NCBI GenBank assembly: GCA_002506665.1
Contig: DAXZ01000002.1
Coordinates: 1 to 9,696, forward strand
Reading direction: 5' to 3'
DNA length: 9,696 nt
From: Nitrosopumilus sp. UBA526
GTDB taxonomy: Archaea > Thermoproteota > Nitrososphaeria > Nitrososphaerales > Nitrosopumilaceae
The position numbers were made by a program, and so were the translations under genes. Positions within the stretch are counted from its first letter, which is position 1. Each line of letters opens with the position of its first letter. Of this stretch, positions 1 through 5,041 are shown piece by piece. The notes beneath the pieces were generated by a model that was given only the letters and a program-made list of their open reading frames with translations, did not search any database and was not told where the DNA came from.

Positions 1-1
1 T

Positions 2-91
2 GATCCAAATCTTTTTTGGTTGTGGTACGCACAAACTTGGCATATTTGTGGGAATTGTGCAACAAACTCCAACAAAAAAAAGTTTAAATGA
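2..91 (+). CDS. C-terminal tail of an upstream gene, partial (uncertain)
   Basis: One frame is open from the window edge to a TGA at 89-91 and encodes 29 residues ending in an Asn/Lys-rich tail, with a CxxC pair (CGNC) and three tryptophans. The start lies outside the window. The stop falls just after the TATA box of the next gene. An open stretch this short can occur by chance, and no domain can be named. The CxxC and the basic C-terminus fit a real protein end but do not prove it. Confidence 0.3.
   Translation, partial: DPNLFWLWYAQTWHICGNCATNSNKKKFK
83..88 (+). promoter_or_regulatory. TATA box for the 112-294 gene
   Basis: TTTAAA is centred about 26 nt upstream of the ATG at 112. This is the archaeal TATA-to-start distance, so the transcript would begin at or next to the start codon (leaderless). 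No Shine-Dalgarno sequence precedes the ATG, which agrees with this. Confidence 0.45.
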
Positions 92-111
92 AGGTTTGAA
101 AATTTTGATTT

Positions 112-294
112 ATGGCTAGAAATCCTGCGTATGGTGATTGGACAGAAGAGGAGACCAACTGGTCTCAAAAGGATACTGACCTTATCAAAGATATTCTAAA
201 AGAACCCACCATACCAACATCATATGAAGAGCTAGTAAGAGAGTACGAAGAAAGTCGCAAGAATGAAAATATTAGGACGAAAACCAACATTTGA
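112..294 (+). CDS. Small acidic hypothetical protein (60 aa)
   Basis: A 60-residue, charged and predominantly acidic protein of unknown function. It has no membrane segment or signal peptide. The middle carries a Pro/Thr-rich turn (EPTIPTSYEEL), followed by a probable charged helix. The start is supported by a TATA box at 83-88, which would give a leaderless transcript. Its last 32 nt overlap the next ORF (263-505) in another frame. A short acidic protein overlapping a slightly larger basic one resembles the gene order of toxin-antitoxin pairs, but neither protein shows a family motif I recognise, so this is only a suggestion. Confidence 0.5.
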   Translation: MARNPAYGDWTEEETNWSQKDTDLIKDILKEPTIPTSYEELVREYEESRKNENIRTKTNI

Positions 295-505
295 AAATGA
301 ATATAAGATATTATTTTATTCACGAAAAGGAATTGTAAAATCATTACTTGTCAGATTAGAACAGGCAAAAACACTAGCAGATTGTGCATCGTGTGAAATT
401 AATGGCGAATATTTTGTGTACAATAACATATGTAGAGTATATTTCCAACACCATAATAATAAAACAGAAATCACTCTGGTAAAATTTGTGTTTTCGGTTC
501 GGTAA
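263..505 (+). CDS. Small hypothetical protein (80 aa), possibly truncated
   Basis: An 80-residue protein of unknown function with a mixed alpha/beta-looking sequence: a basic N-terminus, the stretch YKILFYSRKGIVKSLL, two central cysteines (CASC), and a hydrophobic end. It overlaps the preceding gene by 32 nt, so translation may be coupled; the Shine-Dalgarno sequence is weak. After the TAA, another frame stays open and protein-like (YEDDFAQVIFIHYG) up to and across the transposon insertion point. The present stop could therefore reflect a frameshift in an originally longer gene. The gene ends 57 bp before the transposon. It could be the partner of the 60-aa gene. Confidence is moderate to low. 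Confidence 0.4.
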   Translation: MKILGRKPTFENEYKILFYSRKGIVKSLLVRLEQAKTLADCASCEINGEYFVYNNICRVYFQHHNNKTEITLVKFVFSVR

Positions 506-554
506 GGTATATCACATATGAAGATGATTTTGCCCAAGTCATATTCATCCATTA

Positions 555-562
555 TGGTGTGG
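555..562 (+). repeat. Target site duplication, left copy
   Basis: TGGTGTGG lies directly outside the left terminal inverted repeat and is repeated exactly at 4579-4586 outside the right one. An 8-bp duplication is the size made by IS6-family transposases. Confidence 0.85.
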
Positions 563-621
563 GATACTGTTAAGTTATCGAGGGATAGGCATACCTGAAA
601 TATGGATCTTATTCCGACTGA
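563..621 (+). repeat. Left terminal inverted repeat (two-part)
   Basis: The outer 29 bp (563-591) match the reverse complement of 4550-4578 without mismatch. After a 1-2 bp spacer, an inner block (593-621) matches the reverse complement of 4519-4547 at 23 of 29 positions, and all six differences are transitions. The outer part is probably the transposase binding and cleavage site. Confidence 0.88.
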
Positions 622-643
622 TGACTGGCGATCAGCCATAATG

Positions 644-650
644 TTATATC
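644..650 (+). promoter_or_regulatory. TATA box for the restriction-modification gene
   Basis: TTATATC lies 26-32 nt upstream of the ATG at 676, inside the transposon and just after the left terminal repeat. The passenger locus therefore brings its own promoter and would give a nearly leaderless mRNA. Confidence 0.5.
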
Positions 651-675
651 TAGATTTTTTTGTGATTTTGTAAGA

Positions 676-2931
676 ATGCCAACTTTGGAATGCCGTAACA
701 TGCTTCTATTGCAGGATAAAAACAAACTAACAAAATTGGAAGTCGATTTGTATAAAGGGTATGAAAAATTCATTTGTAATATTTTTGATATTTCATGTAA
801 AACAGACTCTGGCATTGATCCGTTTACATCTGAATATTTAGGCAAAAATTCTGTCAGACCTGATTCAAAATATTATAATTCGTTGTTAGAAGTCACATCA
901 TATTTTTGGGCTTCAAAAGGGGGCAGAGGAACACTATTAGAAAAAGCCCTTGCAATACTTGCAGGAGATAATGCAACCTCTGGGATTTATCTATCCAAGT
1001 TTTTGGATGAGTTAATAGAATTAAACAAAACAATGTTGGGAAATGTATCTACCAGCCTTAAAACAAAATTTGATCTGATAAACCATGTGAGTGGGTCTTT
1101 AATCATACTTGAGATTAAGAACAGAGTGGATAGTGGTGGCACCGCTGGTAGAAATGAGGCATTAACGAAATTTTTTAGTTTGTGTGATCATATTAGAAAA
1201 GATACTATATTATTCATAGACGAAAAAACCAAAAAAGAGCATACGCTTTTGGAACTGCTTAAAAAACTTGGAATAAAAAACATAGAACTACTAATGGGAC
1301 TATTTTATAATATACATGGATCAGGTGCAACAATAAAAGATGATCAATCGAGCGGATTTTACAGTCAAAGTAAGAAGCTTATGAAAAATTATGGATTGAA
1401 AAACCCAGATGTTATTTTGGAACCGATCAACCTAAAGATTAATTTTGATAAGGACGAGGTTGAAATTGTGATCCAGACCATTTATGGTGATGATGTTACC
1501 AAAAGATTCACGAAAAGTAGTACACCCATGGTTGCGATCTTTCGCAAGGTATTCCTTAAATCGTGGGACGATATATGGTTATCATTGAATGCCGGAATCC
1601 GCCAAAGAGATATTTTATTAAAACATAAAACAAACCATATTTTGATGATTCAGGATTTATACCAAAACGATCCTAATTTCAAATCACATGTAGATAAATT
1701 TAGAGAGGATTCTGAAAATCTGAATCTGCTCAAAAACATTGTAAATAAAATTCAAGTTGAGGGGGGGGGGGGAGCCATTACCTCATACCCCAGACCAAGA
1801 TATTGCAGACTGTTTGTATTTTTGTTCGAGGTTTATACATTGAAAGCACCCTCATTCAATGTCCTACAAGGTGATGCATATGCGGAGATCAAAAAACTTA
1901 CCCAAAAATCTAAAGAAAAAAACAAATACCAACTGATTGTTACCTCTCCTCCCTATTACAAACATCGCAACTATGGAAACAAAAACAAAGAAATCGGACA
2001 GGAGCAATCAGACGAAGACTATCTGAACAGTCTCATAGATGTCTTTGAACAATGTAAAAAACTTCTTACAGAAGACGGCAGTCTTTTTATTGTCATTGGA
2101 GATACAAAAAAAGACCATGCCAAACTGATGATTCCGCATCGCTTAGCAGTCAGATTGACAGACATCGGTTATACGTTTCAAGAAGACATCATCTGGCATA
2201 AGAAAAATGCAATATCAACTGGTTCAAAATCCCGCCTGTCTCAATCCTACGAATTTGTGTTATTTTTATCAAAAAACAAAGCTCCGTATCTTGACATGGA
2301 TTCTATCAGGGTTCCCGGCAATGAAGTAACGGCAGGGTCTACACCGGTTCCTTTGAAACATCAACTACAATTCAAATCAATGGGCAAAAACCTTAGAGCA
2401 ATAAAGAAGATTATGGTTGTAATTCACAATGCAAAACCCAGTACCCCCTTTGATGAATTGCCTACAACAGATGAAATATCGTGGGCCCACGGGTATGACC
2501 CAGACAAACATTGTCCTACTTGTTATAGGAAATTCAAAAGACATGCCACACGCAAAAGAATAGGTGGGCATAAACATTATCCAATATTTGCGGTTTGTAA
2601 TCCAAAGGGAAAGAACCCTGGCAACGTGTGGGACATATCCACAAAGGCCCATCATGGCAACGAACATTTTGCTATGTTTCCGGAAGACCTTATCGCTAAG
2701 ATAGTAAAATTTGCAACTAAAAAGAATGACTGTGTCTTTGATCCATTTGTAGGGCGGGGAACCGCAGGAATAGTATCTGCATGTCTTAAGAGAAATTTTA
2801 CTGGCATTGATCTATATGCAACAAATGTAAAAAATGCAAAACGAAACATACGAGATGCAATAGAATTGAAATTGCCTGACAAAGTTCTAAATCAGATTAT
2901 CAGTCCTGCCACTCTGAATGATTTTCTTTGA
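676..2931 (+). CDS. Type II restriction endonuclease fused in this sequence to a DNA methyltransferase
   Basis: As sequenced this is one 751-codon frame. Residues 1 to about 362 look like a type II restriction enzyme. D133 followed by E146-I-K148, in a strand-like hydrophobic context (LIILEIKNRVDSGGTAGR), fits a PD-(D/E)xK active site. The family is not certain; an ApaLI-like enzyme is one possibility. Residues about 389-751 are a beta-class amino-methyltransferase: motif IV TSPPYY at 423-428, a target-recognition region with a CxxC (C613, C616), and AdoMet motif I DPFVGRGT from D689. TSPPY favours N4-cytosine methylation, though N6-adenine is possible. The halves are joined through GGGG, encoded by a 12-G run at 1761-1772. 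With 11 G the nuclease would be a 388-aa protein ending at TGA 1841-1843. The single fused frame is therefore probably one state of a variable tract, or a miscount. The ATG at 676 is supported by the TATA box at 644-650; M9 is an alternative start. Confidence 0.8.
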   Translation: MPTLECRNMLLLQDKNKLTKLEVDLYKGYEKFICNIFDISCKTDSGIDPFTSEYLGKNSVRPDSKYYNSLLEVTSYFWASKGGRGTLLEKALAILAGDNATSGIYLSKFLDELIELNKTMLGNVSTSLKTKFDLINHVSGSLIILEIKNRVDSGGTAGRNEALTKFFSLCDHIRKDTILFIDEKTKKEHTLLELLKKLGIKNIELLMGLFYNIHGSGATIKDDQSSGFYSQSKKLMKNYGLKNPDVILEPINLKINFDKDEVEIVIQTIYGDDVTKRFTKSSTPMVAIFRKVFLKSWDDIWLSLNAGIRQRDILLKHKTNHILMIQDLYQNDPNFKSHVDKFREDSENLNLLKNIVNKIQVEGGGGAITSYPRPRYCRLFVFLFEVYTLKAPSFNVLQGDAYAEIKKLTQKSKEKNKYQLIVTSPPYYKHRNYGNKNKEIGQEQSDEDYLNSLIDVFEQCKKLLTEDGSLFIVIGDTKKDHAKLMIPHRLAVRLTDIGYTFQEDIIWHKKNAISTGSKSRLSQSYEFVLFLSKNKAPYLDMDSIRVPGNEVTAGSTPVPLKHQLQFKSMGKNLRAIKKIMVVIHNAKPSTPFDELPTTDEISWAHGYDPDKHCPTCYRKFKRHATRKRIGGHKHYPIFAVCNPKGKNPGNVWDISTKAHHGNEHFAMFPEDLIAKIVKFATKKNDCVFDPFVGRGTAGIVSACLKRNFTGIDLYATNVKNAKRNIRDAIELKLPDKVLNQIISPATLNDFL
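1761..1772 (+). repeat. Poly-G tract (12 G) at the nuclease/methyltransferase junction
   Basis: Twelve consecutive G in AT-rich DNA. The tract length sets the downstream frame: 12 fuses nuclease and methyltransferase; 11 ends the nuclease at 1841-1843 beside the methyltransferase start; 13 ends it a little later in the third frame, near 1874. Such tracts within restriction-modification genes are known phase-variation switches in bacteria. A sequencing miscount is the main alternative. Confidence 0.85.
1840..2931 (+). CDS. DNA methyltransferase from an internal TTG start (probable separate gene)
   Basis: An in-frame TTG at 1840 is preceded by GAGGT at 1828-1832 with a 7-nt spacer, a good Shine-Dalgarno placement. 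It would give a 363-aa protein, a normal length for a stand-alone beta-class methyltransferase. It contains the complete motif order (IV TSPPYY first, recognition region with CxxC, then motif I DPFVGRGT near the C-terminus). The TTG overlaps the TGA that the nuclease would use if the G-run had 11 residues (TTGA), a layout that suggests translational coupling. The enzyme would protect host DNA from the nuclease by methylating the shared target site, using S-adenosylmethionine. If this start is used, methylation continues whatever the G-run length is. The target sequence cannot be read from the gene. Confidence 0.6.
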   Translation: MKAPSFNVLQGDAYAEIKKLTQKSKEKNKYQLIVTSPPYYKHRNYGNKNKEIGQEQSDEDYLNSLIDVFEQCKKLLTEDGSLFIVIGDTKKDHAKLMIPHRLAVRLTDIGYTFQEDIIWHKKNAISTGSKSRLSQSYEFVLFLSKNKAPYLDMDSIRVPGNEVTAGSTPVPLKHQLQFKSMGKNLRAIKKIMVVIHNAKPSTPFDELPTTDEISWAHGYDPDKHCPTCYRKFKRHATRKRIGGHKHYPIFAVCNPKGKNPGNVWDISTKAHHGNEHFAMFPEDLIAKIVKFATKKNDCVFDPFVGRGTAGIVSACLKRNFTGIDLYATNVKNAKRNIRDAIELKLPDKVLNQIISPATLNDFL

Positions 2932-2958
2932 TCTTATCTCACACGTTCCTTGTTCCAG

Positions 2959-3180
2959 TTAGTAATTAGTTTTTTTTAATTTAGTTTCAATTTCTATGAT
3001 TTTTTTATATAGAATCTTTTTCTGTTCCTTTAGATGTTCCAACTCAAATTGCAGTGCCTTTTTCTCAGATTGTATATCAGAAGCTAGACCACAATATCTT
3101 TCACATTTTTTCCTATTATCATAATACGAATAGTAACGATATTTTTGATTCCTTATTGTTTTGATTACAGTTGTAGCCAT
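2959..3180 (-). CDS. Small basic coiled-coil protein (73 aa), transposon passenger
   Basis: The first 30 residues are basic and tyrosine-rich (KYRYYSYYDNRKK), with two cysteines. From about residue 38 to the end the protein is a long charged helix with heptad-like leucine/isoleucine spacing, probably a dimerising coiled coil. A TTTAATTAA element centred about 25 nt upstream of the ATG fits a leaderless promoter. It converges with the methyltransferase gene (27 bp between stops) and diverges from the transposase unit across a region of operator-like inverted repeats. It could be a regulator of either neighbour or an accessory factor of the element. I recognise no family and assign no function. 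Confidence 0.55.
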   Translation of the reverse strand: MATTVIKTIRNQKYRYYSYYDNRKKCERYCGLASDIQSEKKALQFELEHLKEQKKILYKKIIEIETKLKKTNY

Positions 3181-3200
3181 ATCATTTTAACTTGTTTGTC

Positions 3201-3209
3201 TTAATTAAA
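3201..3209 (-). promoter_or_regulatory. TATA box for the 73-aa gene
   Basis: On the minus strand this reads TTTAATTAA, centred about 25 nt before the ATG at 3180, so a leaderless start is expected. It faces away from the transposase promoter. Confidence 0.45.
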
Positions 3210-3210
3210 C

Positions 3211-3265
3211 GTTATCTATTTTTCAGAGATACACTTATATTATATTATCTCTACAATAGAGATAA
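3211..3265. promoter_or_regulatory. Operator-like inverted repeats between divergent promoters
   Basis: The half-site TTATCT(C)T and its complement occur four times. A perfect 9-bp inverted repeat with a 3-bp centre (TTATCTCTA-CAA-TAGAGATAA) spans 3245-3265. A looser pair lies at about 3212-3231 (TTATCT...AGAGATA). The perfect palindrome lies between the TATA box and the expected start of the transposase-unit transcript, where a repressor would block transcription. The second pair lies just upstream of the minus-strand TATA box. A shared autoregulator of both directions is the inference; an RNA hairpin is less likely if transcripts are leaderless. Confidence 0.5.
3234..3246 (+). promoter_or_regulatory. 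TATA box for the leader ORF and transposase
   Basis: CTTATATTATATT is centred about 27 nt before the ATG at 3268, the normal distance for a leaderless archaeal transcript. Confidence 0.45.
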
Positions 3266-3267
3266 CA

Positions 3268-3399
3268 ATGAATCAAAGAGCAAGAAAGCAAATGATTGAA
3301 ACAAAAGAATCAGAGGGACGTTCACTCCCAATGATGAGTCTGGCGTTATCTGATGCCTTGAATCTCTTTGGTTTTATAACTTTTGAGGTGTTCGCATGA
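3268..3399 (+). CDS. 43-aa leader ORF overlapping the transposase start
   Basis: This small ORF begins at an ATG placed about 27 nt after a TATA box and ends in a TGA that shares ATGA with the transposase start at 3396. The N-terminal half is charged (MNQRARKQMIETKESEGR) and the C-terminal half hydrophobic. Its N-terminus resembles that of the transposase (MNQQRTQKSQLMIEK), which hints at a duplicated or decayed start. It may serve to couple translation into the transposase, which has its own GAGGTG at 3385-3390. No family is recognised; it could be only the leader of a longer original gene. Confidence 0.4.
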   Translation: MNQRARKQMIETKESEGRSLPMMSLALSDALNLFGFITFEVFA

Positions 3400-4509
3400 A
3401 CCAACAGAGAACCCAAAAATCTCAACTAATGATTGAAAAGAATGGGTATGCCAAACAGACTGCTCCGGGAGTTTATCAGGTCAAGAGCCAGTTTACAGAG
3501 TCAGTATATTATACCATCACTAGAACCGGCAACGGTCTCGTATGTGACTGTGATGATTACAAACTAAACAAGGCCGACTGCAAACACCTCAAAGTTGTAT
3601 TAGAGACTATCAAGGCAAACCAGATAGCAGACCAGGCTTTCAAACTCATGGACAGATCAGATTATTCATTATGCAAGTTCTGCTCATCTGGTAGAATAGT
3701 AAAAGACGGAATGAGAAAAACCAAGAAAGGCAACAAGCAGATATTCAAATGCCAAGAATGTAAGAAAAAATTTACTACAAACATTGGTTTTGAAAAGATG
3801 AGACATGAACCAATAATAATTACCAGAGCCTTACAGTTGTATTTCTCTGGAATGTCTGTAAGACGTATTGCAGATAGTTTTGAACAAGAGGGAATCAACA
3901 TATCACATGTTGCAATATATCTATGGATTGAAAAATACTCTAATCTAACATCTGTATTCTTGAATGGTATAACACCAAGAGTTGGTACTTGGTTCAGAGC
4001 CGATGAGGTATGGATTAAGATCAATGGTAAGAAGTGTTACCTGTTTGCCTCAATGGATGATGATACTAGATACTGGCTGGCATCTGATATTGCAGATACA
4101 AAGTTCCAACACAATGCAGACAACCTATTACGATTAACCAAATTACAGGCTGGTAAGACCCCCAGAAATTTCATAACCGATGGACTACCAGCCTATATGA
4201 AATCAAGCAAAAGGGTCTTTGGCAAAAAGACCCACCATGTAAGGCACATACACCTTGCAGGTGATATGCACAACAACAAGATGGAACGACTTAACGGAAC
4301 TATCAGGGATCGTGAGAAAGTCTTTAGAGGTCTCAAAAAAATGGATACCCCGGGTTATGGAGGGACTGAAAGTACACTATAACTTTGTCAGAAAACACCA
4401 GGCTTTAGGTGGCAAGACCCCGGCAGATGCCTCAATGATAGAAGTTGAGGGCAAGAACAAATGGATGACTATCATTCAAAATGCCTCATTGAGCAAAGCC
4501 TCACAATAG
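3396..4509 (+). pseudogene. IS6-like DDE transposase with SWIM zinc finger, frameshifted
   Basis: The first frame runs 3396-4382 (328 codons) and holds, in order: a SWIM-type zinc finger (C50-x-C52 ... C62-x-H64), a zinc ribbon (C93, C96, C119, C122), a helix-turn-helix region at about 140-180, and a DDE catalytic domain with D203 (ADEVW), D262 (TDGLPAY) and E297 (MERLNG). The D-to-E spacing of 34 is typical of IS6/IS240-type enzymes. The conserved C-terminal segment (VMEGLKVHYNFVRKHQALGG) continues in the +1 frame, open to the TAG at 4507-4509. Removing one base from CCCCGGG (4348-4354) restores a 370-aa protein. The catalytic triad lies before the break, so a truncated product might keep some activity. 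A sequencing error or +1 frameshifting could also explain it. It would cut and join the ends at 563 and 4578. The start has GAGGTG five bases upstream. Confidence 0.85.
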
Positions 4510-4518
4510 GCAAATTTT

Positions 4519-4578
4519 TCAATTAGAATAAAATTCATATTTCAAGTCCTGCCTATCCCTCGATAACTTAACAGTATC
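4519..4578 (-). repeat. Right terminal inverted repeat (two-part)
   Basis: The outer 29 bp (4550-4578) are the exact reverse complement of 563-591. The inner 29 bp (4519-4547) match 593-621 with six transitions. It begins 10 bp after the transposase stop codon, the usual tight packing at an IS end. Confidence 0.88.
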
Positions 4579-4586
4579 TGGTGTGG
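4579..4586 (+). repeat. Target site duplication, right copy
   Basis: TGGTGTGG is identical to 555-562 and directly follows the right inverted repeat. Removing the element plus one copy gives the ancestral empty site. Confidence 0.85.
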
Positions 4587-4880
4587 TGGCACTATGATCG
4601 TATTTTTACGTCAGACCAAGCCCCATTGTTAGGAATCCGATATAATCTACTCCCGAACCTAGAGACTGTTTGTTCTGGCATCATGACATCTATCGTTAGG
4701 AAGCATAATTGGAGCCAGCTAGTAAAGGAAATATGTGTTGTTTAGATAAAGACAGCCAAAGCCCTGACTGAGAGAGGTTAGAATTTGACCCCACAATATC
4801 TCAGCTTGCACCCTAAGGATAGGTAACGCCTTACTGGGCATATATGCCAAAGCCATAATTTTAGTTAAAAAAAATGCTGC
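4587..4880. other. Intergenic region with no convincing gene
   Basis: About 290 bp between the transposon and the terminator hairpin. On the plus strand the frame crossing the empty insertion site stays open to a TAG near 4745, but its product looks random. The longest minus-strand ORF (4719-4856, 45 aa) has no clear promoter and no recognisable domain. A 12-bp palindrome GGCATATATGCC lies at 4837-4848. I see no tRNA, rRNA or other known RNA. A plus-strand transcript ending at the downstream hairpin is possible. Confidence 0.4.
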
Positions 4881-4918
4881 ATCCAAGGAGGGGATCACTT
4901 GGATTCTTTTTTCTTTTT
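4868..4918. terminator. Bidirectional terminator-like hairpin with T-runs
   Basis: A 7-bp stem ATCCAAG/CTTGGAT (4881-4887 and 4898-4904) encloses a 10-nt loop. On the plus strand it is followed by T-rich runs (TCTTTTTTCTTTTTTT). On the minus strand it is followed, after GCAGC, by a run of eight T (complement of 4868-4875). Archaeal termination depends mainly on T-runs, which are present on both sides. It would end minus-strand transcripts from the dehydrogenase gene and any plus-strand transcript from 4587-4880. Confidence 0.5.
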
Positions 4919-5023
4919 TTCCTTTTCAGATTGCAGTCGAGCTAACTCTAATTCTTCATTTGTGTGTTTGAATTTTTTCAATACGTTTCTGTACTATAAC
5001 CAAGATATAAAAATTGCACTCAT
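4895..5023 (-). pseudogene. Small membrane-anchored-like protein gene interrupted by TAG
   Basis: Reading minus from the ATG at 5021-5023 gives MSAIFISWL, then TAG (4994-4996), then YRNVLKKFKHTNEELELARL and a lysine/glutamate-rich tail to the TGA at 4895-4897. A short hydrophobic segment followed by a charged helix looks like a small membrane-anchored protein whose tenth codon has become a stop. It begins 18 bp after the dehydrogenase stop, so it could be co-transcribed. The part after the stop could be translated from a downstream TTG. The final stop lies inside the hairpin loop. The charged tail may be chance low complexity. Confidence 0.3.
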
Positions 5024-5041
5024 GATTATAACTTTGCAGAA

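Larger units (their letters stand above)
563..4578 (+). mobile_element. 4-kb IS6-like transposon carrying a restriction-modification system
   Basis: The boundaries come from a perfect 29-bp inverted repeat (563-591 against 4550-4578, beginning GATACTGTTAAGTTATC) flanked by exact 8-bp direct repeats TGGTGTGG. From left to right it holds a type II restriction-modification locus, a minus-strand small coiled-coil gene, an operator-like divergent promoter region, a 43-codon leader ORF and a DDE transposase that ends 10 bp before the right repeat block. A plain IS of this type would be about 1.3-1.5 kb, so about 2.6 kb is passenger DNA. ISfinder-style terminology would call this a transporter IS. 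The intact target duplication argues for a fairly recent single-event insertion. The transposase frame is broken, so this copy may now depend on a transposase supplied in trans. Composition is AT-rich compared with the metabolic genes after 5040. Confidence 0.88.

Noticed and set aside
316..639. 107-codon minus-strand ORF across the left transposon end
   Set aside because: It crosses the target duplication and terminal repeat, has no promoter, and overlaps plus-strand ORFs; it is a chance frame.
676..2931. A genuine single-chain restriction-modification enzyme (type IIG-like)
   Set aside because: The nuclease domain is N-terminal, as in type IIG enzymes, but the join is a bare G12 run and the adjacent frame ends precisely at a well-placed methyltransferase start. 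Two genes is the simpler reading, although the fusion is what the sequence literally encodes.
4335..4354. Programmed -1 frameshifting at the A7 run to produce the full transposase
   Set aside because: The downstream conserved segment is in the +1 frame, so -1 slippage leads to the wrong frame. Loss of one A in the transcript could work but gives KWIPRVMEG in place of the expected KMDTPVMEG.
4837..4848. Palindrome GGCATATATGCC
   Set aside because: Single occurrence, not placed relative to any start or promoter; could be chance.
4719..4856. 45-aa minus-strand ORF in the intergenic region
   Set aside because: No TATA box at the usual distance, no Shine-Dalgarno sequence, no recognisable domain.
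4994..4996. TAG read as pyrrolysine
   Set aside because: No pyrrolysine machinery is expected in this group and no insertion element is seen; a nonsense mutation or chance ORF is more likely.
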